Source: JAGLQA01 sp023135565 (GTDB taxonomy: Bacteria; Acidobacteriota; Aminicenantia; UBA2199). From it: a DNA stretch of 42,122 bases. The notes under the pieces were generated by a model. That model ran no database searches, was not told the origin of the DNA, and saw only the letters and a program-made list of their open reading frames with translations. Position 1 is the stretch's first letter, and every line of letters begins with the position of its first letter. The stretch covers positions 1 to 42,122 of the forward strand of contig DAOWCY010000041.1 of the NCBI GenBank assembly GCA_030639305.1. The letters are read 5' to 3'. Position numbers and translations under genes: made by a program. Positions 23,763-32,506 of this stretch are shown here, piece after piece.

Positions 23763-25982
23763 CTAATCGAGATAACCGAGGGCTTTTAAATTTTCCAGGT
23801 CTTTCTGCCTGAGCTTTGCCGCTTGACGACTGATAGACGGGCGTTTCGAGTAATTCAAGAAATGATCCAATCGAGAAAAAAGAAGCTGCGCAGCTATCCC
23901 GCCCGGCTCGATCTTGTTTCGCTCCAGGGGATCGGAAAGCACCTGGTAAAGCTCCCCGGGAGCGGGCGTATAAGGTGGAAAAAAGATTAACCTGTAGGGC
24001 AAAGCTTCTACCATATAACCGTGATATTTTGAAACTAAGGGCATGGAACGGCTGATTCTCAGCCTGCTTTCAGGCAGGGCAAAGAGGTTCTTCCCGGCAG
24101 TGTATTCATAATAAGGATAAGGCAAATCGAACATTTCCGATAGGGTAACTACAAGGTCGGAAGTGACGGCAGGGGCGTCGATAAAGCGGTTTTCCAATTC
24201 CAGGCCGGGAATGTCGATTATTAACGGGATGTGCAGCCCCTCTTTATATAAAACCAAATTATGACCTACAAGGCCATGTTCACCTAAACCTTCGCCATGA
24301 TCGCTCAAAATCACTTTTATTGTTTTATCATAGACCCCGTGTTTTTTTAATATAGCCAGCAGCTTGCCCACCACTGCATCGGCATACAAAAGGTTCTCAT
24401 CGTAAAGATCGGTTATCAACTGCAATTGCTCTTTACTGTTGTTCCTGCCGTAGTAGATTTTATCGACTTCCTGTTTGAGTTCTTTCGACTGCTGCTTATA
24501 CTTCGCCTGGAAAGAGCCTAAATAAGGAGGCGGCATCAGGAAATCTGTATGAGGTTCGCGCAAATGGAGGTAAATAAAAAAAGGTCTGTCGCCGCGCTTT
24601 TGCAGCATCTTCTCAAAGGGTTCGATAAATTCAGCGGCCAAAACCAATTTTTTGTCCTGGAAGAGTTCTACAAAATTTTCAAATCCTTTATTATAATTAT
24701 AAGCTGTACCGAAATAAGGATTGGCAGAGACTGCGCCTGTAAAAAAACCCTTCTTCTTAAAAAGTGCGGGCAAAGTGGTCATCTTCTCATCCAATCGGCT
24801 GTGAAATGCCGAAGTGACGCCGTGAAAATCAGGGGGCAGGCCGGTGAGCAGTGTGCCGGTAGAGGCCAGGGTATAAGCGGATTCCGCATAACAGTCGCTG
24901 AAACAAACAGCAGTTCGGGCCAGCCGGTCTATATTAGGGGTGGTTTTCCGGCTGTAACCGTAAAGGCTAAAGTGATCCGCCCTGGCAGCATCCAACAAAA
25001 TAAACAGCACGTTTTTATCTTTCAACCGGGATTTTTTTATTTGCTTCCAGGGAGTTGAACCCGGCGCCGGGCCGCGGCTGATCAGCGCACTCTTTTTAAG
25101 TGTTACAAACTTGTTCCTTTGGGCGGGCAGGTTGATGGTAAATTTATGAAAAGTATCGTCTATAGGCGTTAAAGCGAAAGCTCCGCCGGTTATGCTTTTG
25201 GTGATTTTACGGCTGCTTTTTTCCGACTGCACCAGGATTTGGGCGTCTATTTTTTTTAGTTTGCCTAAATCCAATTGCACGACTATTTTTTTGTCTATGT
25301 TAGGGTTTAAATAGTAACAAATCTCCGCCGGGGTGAATATTTGCCCTTTTTTGGTTTTCTTTTTTAGAACCGCTAACCGTTTGGGGTATAACTCTAACTC
25401 TTCCACGGTGATTGCCCGGTTTTTTTTTCCAATACTATGTGAAGGTTTGCTTAAAGAACGAACTTTTCGGTCAACCTGGCCGGACATGCCTTCCCCAGGC
25501 CCCTCATAGGGTACGGACGCCGTCCGCTTCTTAAAAATAAATTGTAAACGATTAAGACCTTTTTCTATGTACTGCCTGTCTATTACAAAAAAATGTTTTT
25601 TCCCGGAACTGCTGCCTCGGACGCCGCCCTTTTCGCTGTCTTCACCAATGGTATAGGTTTTCTTTCCTATTTTAATATCGAAGGAATCCGCCTCGCCCTG
25701 CAAAGTTAAATGGGCGAAATACCTCTCTTTTTCGGGGGCATAAAAAAAGATACTGCCGCCGGGATAATCGAGAGTGCGGGCAAATTTTTTGTTTTTCCCC
25801 AGCACGGGAGCAGACCATTTGCCCTGCATAGCCGTTTCTTTACCCAGGTTATTGAATCTTAACAGGGTGATGCCGTTTTTTATTTGCGGTTCGATATGCT
25901 TAAATTGCTCCTTTTCTTTTTTGCACCAGGGCAGTAAGAAAAGCAGCAGTACGATACATAATAATTTTATTCTTGAAATCAT
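23763..25982 (-). CDS. Sulfatase/phosphatase-fold lipoprotein with Thr in place of the formylglycine Cys
   Basis: A 739-residue lipoprotein (lipobox LLPWC, Cys at about residue 20). Residues 30-340 form beta-rich modules of no recognised family. The C-terminal alkaline-phosphatase-superfamily domain starts at NVLFILLDAARADHFSLYGY, with NIDRLA, then SAYTLASTGTLLTGL, HLREPHTDF and SDHGEGLGEHGLVGHN. Aligned on LLTG, the C-x-P-S-R cysteine position is Thr, so it is probably a phospho-transfer or hydrolase variant rather than a formylglycine sulfatase. ATG 25982 is chosen because a repeat-borne GGAGG stands 7 bases upstream; the open frame before it is repeat sequence. A palindrome of the intergenic family lies in frame near 25510. 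Confidence 0.85.
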   Translation of the reverse strand: MISRIKLLCIVLLLFLLPWCKKEKEQFKHIEPQIKNGITLLRFNNLGKETAMQGKWSAPVLGKNKKFARTLDYPGGSIFFYAPEKERYFAHLTLQGEADSFDIKIGKKTYTIGEDSEKGGVRGSSSGKKHFFVIDRQYIEKGLNRLQFIFKKRTASVPYEGPGEGMSGQVDRKVRSLSKPSHSIGKKNRAITVEELELYPKRLAVLKKKTKKGQIFTPAEICYYLNPNIDKKIVVQLDLGKLKKIDAQILVQSEKSSRKITKSITGGAFALTPIDDTFHKFTINLPAQRNKFVTLKKSALISRGPAPGSTPWKQIKKSRLKDKNVLFILLDAARADHFSLYGYSRKTTPNIDRLARTAVCFSDCYAESAYTLASTGTLLTGLPPDFHGVTSAFHSRLDEKMTTLPALFKKKGFFTGAVSANPYFGTAYNYNKGFENFVELFQDKKLVLAAEFIEPFEKMLQKRGDRPFFIYLHLREPHTDFLMPPPYLGSFQAKYKQQSKELKQEVDKIYYGRNNSKEQLQLITDLYDENLLYADAVVGKLLAILKKHGVYDKTIKVILSDHGEGLGEHGLVGHNLVLYKEGLHIPLIIDIPGLELENRFIDAPAVTSDLVVTLSEMFDLPYPYYEYTAGKNLFALPESRLRISRSMPLVSKYHGYMVEALPYRLIFFPPYTPAPGELYQVLSDPLERNKIEPGGIAAQLLFSRLDHFLNYSKRPSISRQAAKLRQKDLENLKALGYLD
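25500..25535 (-). repeat. Intergenic palindrome found inside the sulfatase-like gene
   Basis: Minus strand AAGCGGACGCCGTCCGTACC then CTATGAGG matches the intergenic AAGCGGACGCCGTCCGCAGC then CTATGA at 32208-32236. It encodes residues around KKRTASVPYEGPG. Confidence 0.7.
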
Positions 25983-25985
25983 TTT

Positions 25986-26053
25986 TTGCCTCCGGCGGCA
26001 AGGGGGGCTTTTTTGAAAAATCGCCCCCCTTGACCCCCCAAAAAACTTTTGAT
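25986..26053 (-). repeat. Repeat copy supplying the Shine-Dalgarno of the sulfatase-like gene
   Basis: Reverse copy of the 23050-23116 unit. Its terminal GCCGCCGGAGGC ends 3 bases before the ATG at 25982, so GGAGG is at a normal Shine-Dalgarno distance. Confidence 0.85.
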
Positions 26054-26137
26054 GATTTAAAAGCGCAAAGCCCGCGCAGCGGCTGCCCGCGCCGCGGGTC
26101 CCCTTGACCTCTTTGATTAGCTGCGTAATTTGTTTTC

Positions 26138-27184
26138 TCAATATACATCGAGATCTTCGGCTGAAACTACCCTGCCTTTGTAAATAGTGCCGATCTCTTT
26201 TAACAGGTCCTCGTCGGAAGCACCCCAATACAATTGATGGTAAAGGATAAGCAGGCAAGGTTTTACCTGGTCGGCGATCTTTGCCAGTTCATAGGTGGAA
26301 GTATGGTTGGATGTGTGATATTTTTGCCAGGTTTCGCTGCGGATTTTCAATTTTTCCGCTGAAAAGACCTCATGCACCAGGATGTCTACTCCTTTGCATT
26401 TTTCGATGAGGTTTTTGCAGACCCTGGTATCGCCCGATATAGCGATGGTTCTATCCGGGGTAGTGAACTTAAAACCATAAGCTTCCGGCCAACTGCCGTG
26501 TTTGACTAAAAAAGCCTCAACCGTCACATTTTGGTCTTTGTATATAATGCCTTCTTCGATCTCCCGGGCCATCACTTTCCAGCCGCGGTTATTGGCCGCT
26601 TCCAGGCCGTAAAGGCGCATCCTGATATCTTCTTTGTAGGCTTCCAGGATATGGCGGGTCATCTCTTTGATCCCTTCAGGGCCGTAAACTTGCAGCGGTT
26701 CATCCCGGCCTATCACCCAGGGTGTCAAAATAAGATCGGCATAACCGGAAGTGTGGTCCGAATGAAGATGGGTAATAAACGCCCTTTTGATATTCTCCAT
26801 ATTTAGGGCCTCGATTTTTCCGCCATAAGCGGTGGATAAAGCCGCCGCCTTGCGGATGAGTCCGGGACCGCAGTCGATTATATACGGCGTATCGTTAACG
26901 ATAATAGCCACGGAATTGCCGGAATGTCCCGGGTCCGGGTTGGGAGTGCCGGTGCCTAAAAAAACGACCTGTGTGATTTTTGAGGGCGAACAATCTTGTT
27001 TTCCATAAAGATTAAGAGATAGTACCAATACCAGGAAAAAAACCAACAAGACAGTGTTTTTTTTATGGTAAGCTCGAAAAAAAGCCCCCCCCGGCAGGGC
27101 GCCGGCAATATGCGCCACATGCTGCTCTTTACAGTCGTACAGCGGCGAAAAACGCTTAGGATTAATTTTTTTAACATGCATCAC
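26138..27184 (-). CDS. Secreted MBL-fold metallo-hydrolase (RNase Z/arylsulfatase-like)
   Basis: A 348-residue frame with a metallo-beta-lactamase fold. VVFLGTGTPNPDPGHSGNS opens the domain; THLHSDHTSGY is the H-x-H-x-D-H metal motif; VKHGSWPEAYGFKF, AISGDTR and LVHEVFS supply later ligands; an LYHQLYWG-like end closes it. A hydrophobic signal (NTVLLVFFLVLVLSLNLYG) lies at about residues 43-61, so the product is exported. The substrate is not known. The true start is unclear: the upstream 40 residues include GALPGGAFF, encoded by a repeat fragment (27083-27108). Either the repeat split the original signal peptide or translation starts later, for example at a TTG. Confidence 0.8.
   Translation of the reverse strand: MMHVKKINPKRFSPLYDCKEQHVAHIAGALPGGAFFRAYHKKNTVLLVFFLVLVLSLNLYGKQDCSPSKITQVVFLGTGTPNPDPGHSGNSVAIIVNDTPYIIDCGPGLIRKAAALSTAYGGKIEALNMENIKRAFITHLHSDHTSGYADLILTPWVIGRDEPLQVYGPEGIKEMTRHILEAYKEDIRMRLYGLEAANNRGWKVMAREIEEGIIYKDQNVTVEAFLVKHGSWPEAYGFKFTTPDRTIAISGDTRVCKNLIEKCKGVDILVHEVFSAEKLKIRSETWQKYHTSNHTSTYELAKIADQVKPCLLILYHQLYWGASDEDLLKEIGTIYKGRVVSAEDLDVY
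27083..27108 (+). repeat. Fragment of the GC-palindrome repeat in the MBL gene's 5' end
   Basis: GCCCCCCCCGGCAGGGCGCC matches the GGCCCCCGGCAGGGCCGCC module and lies open in the MBL frame on the other strand. Confidence 0.65.
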
Positions 27185-27338
27185 AGCAGCATTCTACAGG
27201 AAACCGGCAAATATTGCAATACAAAATCAGCAGCCGCCATTAAAAATTTAGCGCCGGAAGCTGCCGGTGAGATAGAATGGGGACTGGCGAAAAAGAAAAA
27301 AATTAGCCAAAGAGAAAAAAATCGCAAGGGGAAAACGG

Positions 27339-27367
27339 TTGACAAATCCGGGAATAAGTATTATTCT
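27339..27367 (+). promoter_or_regulatory. Sigma70-type promoter for the VapBC-type pair
   Basis: TTGACA (27339-27344), 17 bases, TATTCT (27362-27367), about 17 bases before the antitoxin ATG. Confidence 0.65.
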
Positions 27368-27384
27368 ATAGCATAGAGGTAAAA

Positions 27385-27588
27385 ATGGATAATGTACTAA
27401 ATATGAGCGGTTTTCCTCCTGAAGCAAAGGAAAGTATAATCAATTTTTATGAATTTATAAAACACAAGTACAAAGTTCATGACAGGGAAAAATCAAAATC
27501 AAAGAAGAAACTTTTAACTCTTATGGAAAAGGGGATTTACACCCTGCCTGATGATTACGTTTTCAACAGGGAAGAACTGTATGATTGA
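27385..27588 (+). CDS. Antitoxin paired with PIN toxin
   Basis: A 67-residue, Lys-rich small protein (MDNVLNMSGFPPEAKESIIN ... GIYTLPDDYVFNREELYD). The central helix plus an acidic C-terminal tail suits an antitoxin that wraps the toxin. Its stop overlaps the PIN gene start by 8 bases, implying translational coupling. An AGAGGT Shine-Dalgarno and a good promoter precede it. No AbrB or RHH signature is clear, so the antitoxin class is open. Confidence 0.75.
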   Translation: MDNVLNMSGFPPEAKESIINFYEFIKHKYKVHDREKSKSKKKLLTLMEKGIYTLPDDYVFNREELYD

Positions 27589-27997
27589 ACGGGCTTTTAT
27601 CGACACGAATATTTTTATTTACGCTTTTGAAAAAGGAAACACAAGTAAGAAGAGAAAGGCCGTAGAACTGATAAAAAATAAAAAAATATCTGCTGTAACA
27701 AGCGTCCAGGTCTTAAATGAGTTTGTAAGCGCAACTGTCAAAAAAAATTTACTTGCAAAGCGGGAAGCTGTCGACACGGCGCTCCTTATTGAAAGTGAGT
27801 TTGAGATCGTTCCATTAGACAGTCCGGTATTTTTGAAAGGGATGGAGATATTTAGGAACAAAAACATACATATTAGCCTCTGGGATTCACTTATAATTGC
27901 CGCCGCTGTTTTGAGTGAATGCGATACAATCTATTCAGAAGATATGCAGCATAATTATGTGGTTGAGGGTGCCAGGGTGAAGAATCCACTATTGTAA
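27581..27997 (+). CDS. VapC-like PIN-domain toxin
   Basis: A 138-residue PIN nuclease. RAFIDTNIFIYAFE holds the first acidic residue (Asp8); VLNEFVSATVKK has the conserved Glu; ISLWDSLIIAAAVLSECDTIYSEDM supplies the later Asp residues. Family knowledge: Mg-dependent ribonuclease that cleaves tRNA or rRNA. ATG 27581 is chosen because it overlaps the antitoxin stop and gives a normal PIN start; the frame opening 30 bases earlier is less likely. Full length and apparently intact. Confidence 0.9.
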   Translation: MIERAFIDTNIFIYAFEKGNTSKKRKAVELIKNKKISAVTSVQVLNEFVSATVKKNLLAKREAVDTALLIESEFEIVPLDSPVFLKGMEIFRNKNIHISLWDSLIIAAAVLSECDTIYSEDMQHNYVVEGARVKNPLL

Positions 27998-28082
27998 AGT
28001 TTGTTATTAGCCCTACTTAGAGTAAAAAACATATCACTAAAGAATATGTACACAGAATACTTGACACTACCCAAATAAATTG

Positions 28083-28757
28083 CTACTGTTTTTCAATTAA
28101 CCTTATAGAATAAATATTGCTGTTGTACTTAGAAAGCTTCTCAATTGATTTACCATCCCCTAACGGGTCTTTTATTAAATATTCCCGGTTGTCTTTACCG
28201 ACGATGAGAACCCAGTGCGGAACACTCTTGCGTAACATAACTTTTACCAAAACAGGAATTCCTGATTTCAAAGAACGGTCAATACGACTGTATGTGGGGA
28301 AGCAAGGAACTTCTATTTTTATTCTCCCCGTTAAAACTTCCGATACTTTGTCCCATATTAGCCAACCTTTTTTGGTATAACTATTATTTTGAACCAATAA
28401 CTTGTTAAGCTTTCCAGGCGCTATATCTATATCATAATGGGCGAGCGCCATACTCACACAGGTGACTGTACAACCGACAAATCGAAATTCCTCATTACTG
28501 CCGCCAATCCTATCGGACCTCCATCTTCGAACCCCTTGCAAATAAATAGGCTCTAAAGAAAAATGAAACCTTTCGAATTTCATTCCACCTTTTGGGGGGA
28601 TAGAGATAAATCCCAAAAATAAACACCTGCTCGAAACAATGATTACTACCAGGGCAATAAAAATACATGCAATTATAAAATTCCACAAAGTTTTTGACTT
28701 TTTATACGAAAACCCTATTCTCTCAAGATACCTTTTTTTAATTTCCTTCACTTTCAC
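28083..28757 (-). CDS. Membrane-anchored C39-like (Peptidase_C39_2) cysteine peptidase
   Basis: A 224-residue protein. A basic N-terminus and one TM helix (about 26-46, LWNFIIACIFIALVVIIVSS) are followed by a C39-like fold. FVGCTVTCVSMALAHYDI holds the catalytic Cys helix, VPHWVLIVGKD the His, and YLIKDPLGDG the Asp. Family knowledge: C39-like domains remove peptides at a Gly-Gly leader when fused to ABC exporters, but stand-alone C39_2 members have varied, often unknown, roles. The active site would face outward. It lies upstream-to-downstream with nothing obvious: a 130-base gap separates it from the kinase on the same strand. A link to the RiPP precursor 9 kb away is only a possibility. 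Confidence 0.8.
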   Translation of the reverse strand: MKVKEIKKRYLERIGFSYKKSKTLWNFIIACIFIALVVIIVSSRCLFLGFISIPPKGGMKFERFHFSLEPIYLQGVRRWRSDRIGGSNEEFRFVGCTVTCVSMALAHYDIDIAPGKLNKLLVQNNSYTKKGWLIWDKVSEVLTGRIKIEVPCFPTYSRIDRSLKSGIPVLVKVMLRKSVPHWVLIVGKDNREYLIKDPLGDGKSIEKLSKYNSNIYSIRLIEKQ

Positions 28758-28890
28758 TTCAACCTCATTTAGCGTTTAACAATACGACAAAAAGTGCAAA
28801 GGGGTTCACGTCTCGAATTATCATTCAACAGGGGGCAGTCCGCATGTACCGGGGAGGCCGGTCATCGCTTATCGATCATCGACCTGCCCC

Positions 28891-31800
28891 TCACCGGGCT
28901 TTTTGGAGGTAAAAAACGTAAAGAATCCTTAAATTTTTATTGCTCTCCATTCCTTTCAAAAGCGCTACCCTGGCCTTTATCCGCGTGGAAAGGCGCGTTT
29001 CCTCATCCGCTGCCAGCCCGGCGCGAAGGTACAGCAAAACCCCTTTCAAGGCATGAATCTCCGCATAATTGGGATTAACGGCAAAAGCTTTTTCTAAAGC
29101 AGCAAGCCCTGCCGTGATAGTTCGCTCCGCTTCTGCTTTCCGGTTCTTCACGATTTCCCACTCCGCTTTCCTCCAGCAAAGCTTGATCCGGGTCAGTTGG
29201 ATAAAAATATCTTTAGGATTCAACTGTGCAGCTTTTTGCAGCGTTCCCCGGGCTGCTCTAAAATAAGGCCGCGGATCTTCACCAACCGCCGATTTCCATC
29301 TTGCTTTTAACAGCGAGATTTCACCATCCTGCCCGTAAACTTCATGACTATTCGGGTTGAGGGCTCCAGCTTTTTTCAGCAGTCCCCCCGCCTGCCGGAG
29401 TTTATCCTCCGGGGAGCGCCGCCCATCCAACAGGTAACGGGCTTGCATGATATAGTTCGCTGCCATAGCAGTATAAATCCGCGGATCATTAGGATTTACC
29501 TCTATGCTTCTTTTAAAATAACCGGCAGCCTTCTTTACCCGGGGACTGCTATTCTTGCCCGACAAATAATCATATTTGATCAGGATGCCGCTGACTTTTA
29601 CCAGGCCTAAATAGAGTTCGTTGCCCTTTGGATTGATCTTAACGGCTTTCTCAAAATACTCCACCGCCCGGTTAACCGTTTCCGTGGGAACAAAACCATT
29701 ATCCAACTCGTAACGGCCGATGTCCATCAAAACAAACCCCGAATTGGTGTAAAAATGAACAAACCCGGGGTTGAACTCTATGGCCTTTTCTAAGCTGGCG
29801 ACTGCTTTCCTGAAGGAAGGCCGGGGGTCCTGTCCGGCAGCCATCAAGGCTCCTCCCTGGAACCACAACGCGCCGGCCATGCCGTTATACAGGTTGACTA
29901 ATTTCGGGTTAAGGGTAAGCGCTTTTTCAAAATTGGCCACTGCCAGGTCCAGTAGTGATTTGGGGTCCTTACCTCGCCTCATCAGGTATTGAGCCATCCT
30001 GACATATACATTGCCGAGGCCGTTGTAGGCCATCAAATGATTGGGGTGAAACGTAATGGCTTTCTCGAAATTCTCCACCGCGGCGCTGAATGTGGGTGTG
30101 GGGTCCTGGCCGTGCCCCATCCGGTACTCCCCTTTGAGGCGGTTATTAATGCCGATAATCGTATAGGCTTCAAAATTTTCCGGCAGCAGGGCGATGGCGT
30201 TTTTAGCAGCGGCAGCGGATTTATCGAAATTCTCGATAGGATCCTGGCCGCAAAATACTTTATGGCGGCCGAACAGGCGATAGACTGAAGATAACATAAC
30301 ATAGATTTCAGGCAGCCCGGCATCGATTCGCAGCGCCTTTTGACAGCAGTCGATGGCCGCTTCCACTAAGGGTTCTAAGTCCCCGCCTTTCGAGTGAACT
30401 TTTATATTGATTTTTCGCTCTAAGACACGGCCTAACCCTCTATAACCGCGAATATCGCTTTTTCCTATCTCTATGACCTGCCGGTAAGCCTCTTCCGCTT
30501 TGGAAAAATATTCCAGTGCTTCATCATTATTATTTTTCTCCATCCCGGTTGCCAGGAAAATATTGCCTTCCAAAACCTTTGCTTTATACAACTCGGGAAT
30601 ATCATGCCCGTTTTTTTGTACTGTTCCCTGCAAAAGGGTTAGAGCCCGGTCGAAATTCTTCTCATAAAATCCGATCAACGCTTCGATGTATTCGGGAGAT
30701 TCATCCCGGGTCTGTTTCCCCTGGCGTAAGAAAAAAAGCGCCGGTTCGCGAAAGTCTTTCTCTACCTCTTTCTTGCGGGCTTCCCGCATATCTTTGTTAG
30801 AAATCCTTTCCGCTTTTTCACTTTCCCTGAGGTACAACTCGCCCAAAACCAGACCTCGTTTATAGGACACTTCCGCTGTGCGATGACCTGCTTCCCAGGC
30901 CTTTTCTAAGTGTTCTTTGGCCTTATCGTATTCCTGCAGTGCCAAAAACCCCCTGCCCATGGCATAATGCCCGGGACCAAGTCCCATGCGACCTACTTCC
31001 GCCATTTTTTCTTCGATACCCTTGATCTGTTCCTCGATGCGTGTTTTCGCCCCGGCTATACTGTGCAAGGGCAATATATTGGCATAACGCATGGTGTTTT
31101 CTATTTTCTCTACTTCCTGGCCCAACTGTTGGGCGATTAAGGCCCGGTGCGATGAGGTAGATTTCGTTTTCAACCATAAGCCCAACAAAAGGGCGATCAA
31201 AACGACGGCAGTGCCGATAACAAGGGCCGGCCACTTATGTTTGGTAAGTTTGCGCCTGATGCGGTAGGTAATGGTTGCCGGCCTGGCTTCGATGGGGTCG
31301 CCGTCTAAATAACGCTGCAAGTCTTCAGCCAGATCTTTTGCGGAAGAGTAGCGGCGGTGCTGTTCTTTTTCTAAGCATTTCATCACGATGGTTTCGATAT
31401 CCGGGGGTACGCGGGGATTGATTTTGCGCAGCGGTTGGGGGTCTTTTTGAATTACTTTCATCAATATGTCCACCGGGGTGTCGCCATCGAAAGGTACGCT
31501 GCCGGTAAGGAGTTCATACAAAGTGACTCCTAAACTGTAAATATCGCTACGCCGGTCCAGGCTTTTTATTTTTCCCCCGGCATGTTCAGGAGACATGTAA
31601 TAAGGGGTGCCCACTACCATGCCGGTAGAAGTGAGTCCCGGCGCTTCTTGTTCCCTGGCGATACCGAAATCCATTATATAAGGTTTCCAATTCCCATCTT
31701 CGGTTTGTTTTATCATGACGTTCGCAGGTTTGACATCCCTGTGGACCAGGCCCTGGCGATGGGCGGCATGAAGACCTAAAGCTACCTCTTTCATGACTTT

Positions 31801-32124
31801 TATTTTCTCTTCCACGGTCAATTCAGTGCGCAGCGCCCTCAGGGTGTCTCCTTCGATATACTGCATAGCGATATAGGGATGTCCGCCGTATTTTCCGGAT
31901 TCATATACTTTGCACACATGTATGTGCTCAACCTGCGCCTGGGCACGGGCTTCGCGTAGAAATCGCTTTACTACATCCGGGTCTTCATGGCGTAGTATTT
32001 TTAAGGCGATGTGTCGTTTTAAATCGGGATCATAGGCTTTATAGACATTGCCCATACCGCCTTTTCCTAAGAGTTCGACTAACTGAAAACGGCCCCAGGT
32101 CTTTGGTTCTGTCTTTTTCTCCAT
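28891..32124 (-). CDS. Serine/threonine protein kinase with TPR tail (Pkn type)
   Basis: A 1077-residue kinase. Catalytic domain (about 12-275): Gly loop GKGGMGNV, Lys42 in IALKIL, HRDVKPANV (128-136), DFG at 152-154 and SPEHAGG. A single TM helix (about 299-318) leads to a long extracytoplasmic region of TPR pairs up to the end (for example YNGLGNVYVRMAQYLMRRGK and LVNLYNGMAGALWFQGGALM). An unusual regular feature is that several TPRs carry a 'GQDPxPxF' insert between helices. It probably senses or scaffolds outside while phosphorylating proteins inside. A GAGGAG Shine-Dalgarno supports the ATG. It stands divergent to threonine aldolase. Confidence 0.93.
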   Translation of the reverse strand: MEKKTEPKTWGRFQLVELLGKGGMGNVYKAYDPDLKRHIALKILRHEDPDVVKRFLREARAQAQVEHIHVCKVYESGKYGGHPYIAMQYIEGDTLRALRTELTVEEKIKVMKEVALGLHAAHRQGLVHRDVKPANVMIKQTEDGNWKPYIMDFGIAREQEAPGLTSTGMVVGTPYYMSPEHAGGKIKSLDRRSDIYSLGVTLYELLTGSVPFDGDTPVDILMKVIQKDPQPLRKINPRVPPDIETIVMKCLEKEQHRRYSSAKDLAEDLQRYLDGDPIEARPATITYRIRRKLTKHKWPALVIGTAVVLIALLLGLWLKTKSTSSHRALIAQQLGQEVEKIENTMRYANILPLHSIAGAKTRIEEQIKGIEEKMAEVGRMGLGPGHYAMGRGFLALQEYDKAKEHLEKAWEAGHRTAEVSYKRGLVLGELYLRESEKAERISNKDMREARKKEVEKDFREPALFFLRQGKQTRDESPEYIEALIGFYEKNFDRALTLLQGTVQKNGHDIPELYKAKVLEGNIFLATGMEKNNNDEALEYFSKAEEAYRQVIEIGKSDIRGYRGLGRVLERKINIKVHSKGGDLEPLVEAAIDCCQKALRIDAGLPEIYVMLSSVYRLFGRHKVFCGQDPIENFDKSAAAAKNAIALLPENFEAYTIIGINNRLKGEYRMGHGQDPTPTFSAAVENFEKAITFHPNHLMAYNGLGNVYVRMAQYLMRRGKDPKSLLDLAVANFEKALTLNPKLVNLYNGMAGALWFQGGALMAAGQDPRPSFRKAVASLEKAIEFNPGFVHFYTNSGFVLMDIGRYELDNGFVPTETVNRAVEYFEKAVKINPKGNELYLGLVKVSGILIKYDYLSGKNSSPRVKKAAGYFKRSIEVNPNDPRIYTAMAANYIMQARYLLDGRRSPEDKLRQAGGLLKKAGALNPNSHEVYGQDGEISLLKARWKSAVGEDPRPYFRAARGTLQKAAQLNPKDIFIQLTRIKLCWRKAEWEIVKNRKAEAERTITAGLAALEKAFAVNPNYAEIHALKGVLLYLRAGLAADEETRLSTRIKARVALLKGMESNKNLRILYVFYLQKAR

Positions 32125-32506
32125 GGCTATATATCTCCTCTTCTAAGCATCCTGCTGCGGCTGCCCCGGCTGTGGGGGAATTCAGTATGCTGTAAGCGAT
32201 TTTACTAATCATAGGCTGCGGACGCCGTCCGCTTTTTATTAATATTTCGTGAACCTTCGTTAAAAAAAACCGACAGTTATCATAATTTTATATTTTAAAA
32301 AAAATTACCGACTAATGCAATAGGTGAATAGCTTTTATTTTAAAATAATTTGAATCCATGTTATAATTAATTTCCAGGTTATATTAAATGAACGCATAGG
32401 CGGATGGCATCCGCAGCCTATGAACCTGGTGAAACGATTTTTTCTTTTTTAGAAAATCTTCGAAAAAAACAAGATTTTTACGAATCAATAGTACATAGGA
32501 GGTAAA
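32125..32506. repeat. Divergent intergenic region with two palindromic modules
   Basis: 32205-32236 holds CATAGGCTGCGGACGCCGTC then CGC. 32396-32425 holds AGGCGGATGGCATCCGCAGC then CTATGA, in inverted relation to the first. Between them are AT-rich sequence and TGTTATAAT (32359-32367), an extended -10 pointing toward the aldolase. No gene is seen. Confidence 0.6.

Noticed and set aside
25983..26258. 92-residue extension of the sulfatase-like lipoprotein
   Set aside because: It precedes a complete lipoprotein signal, reads through a repeat copy and overlaps the MBL gene; ATG 25982 has its own Shine-Dalgarno.
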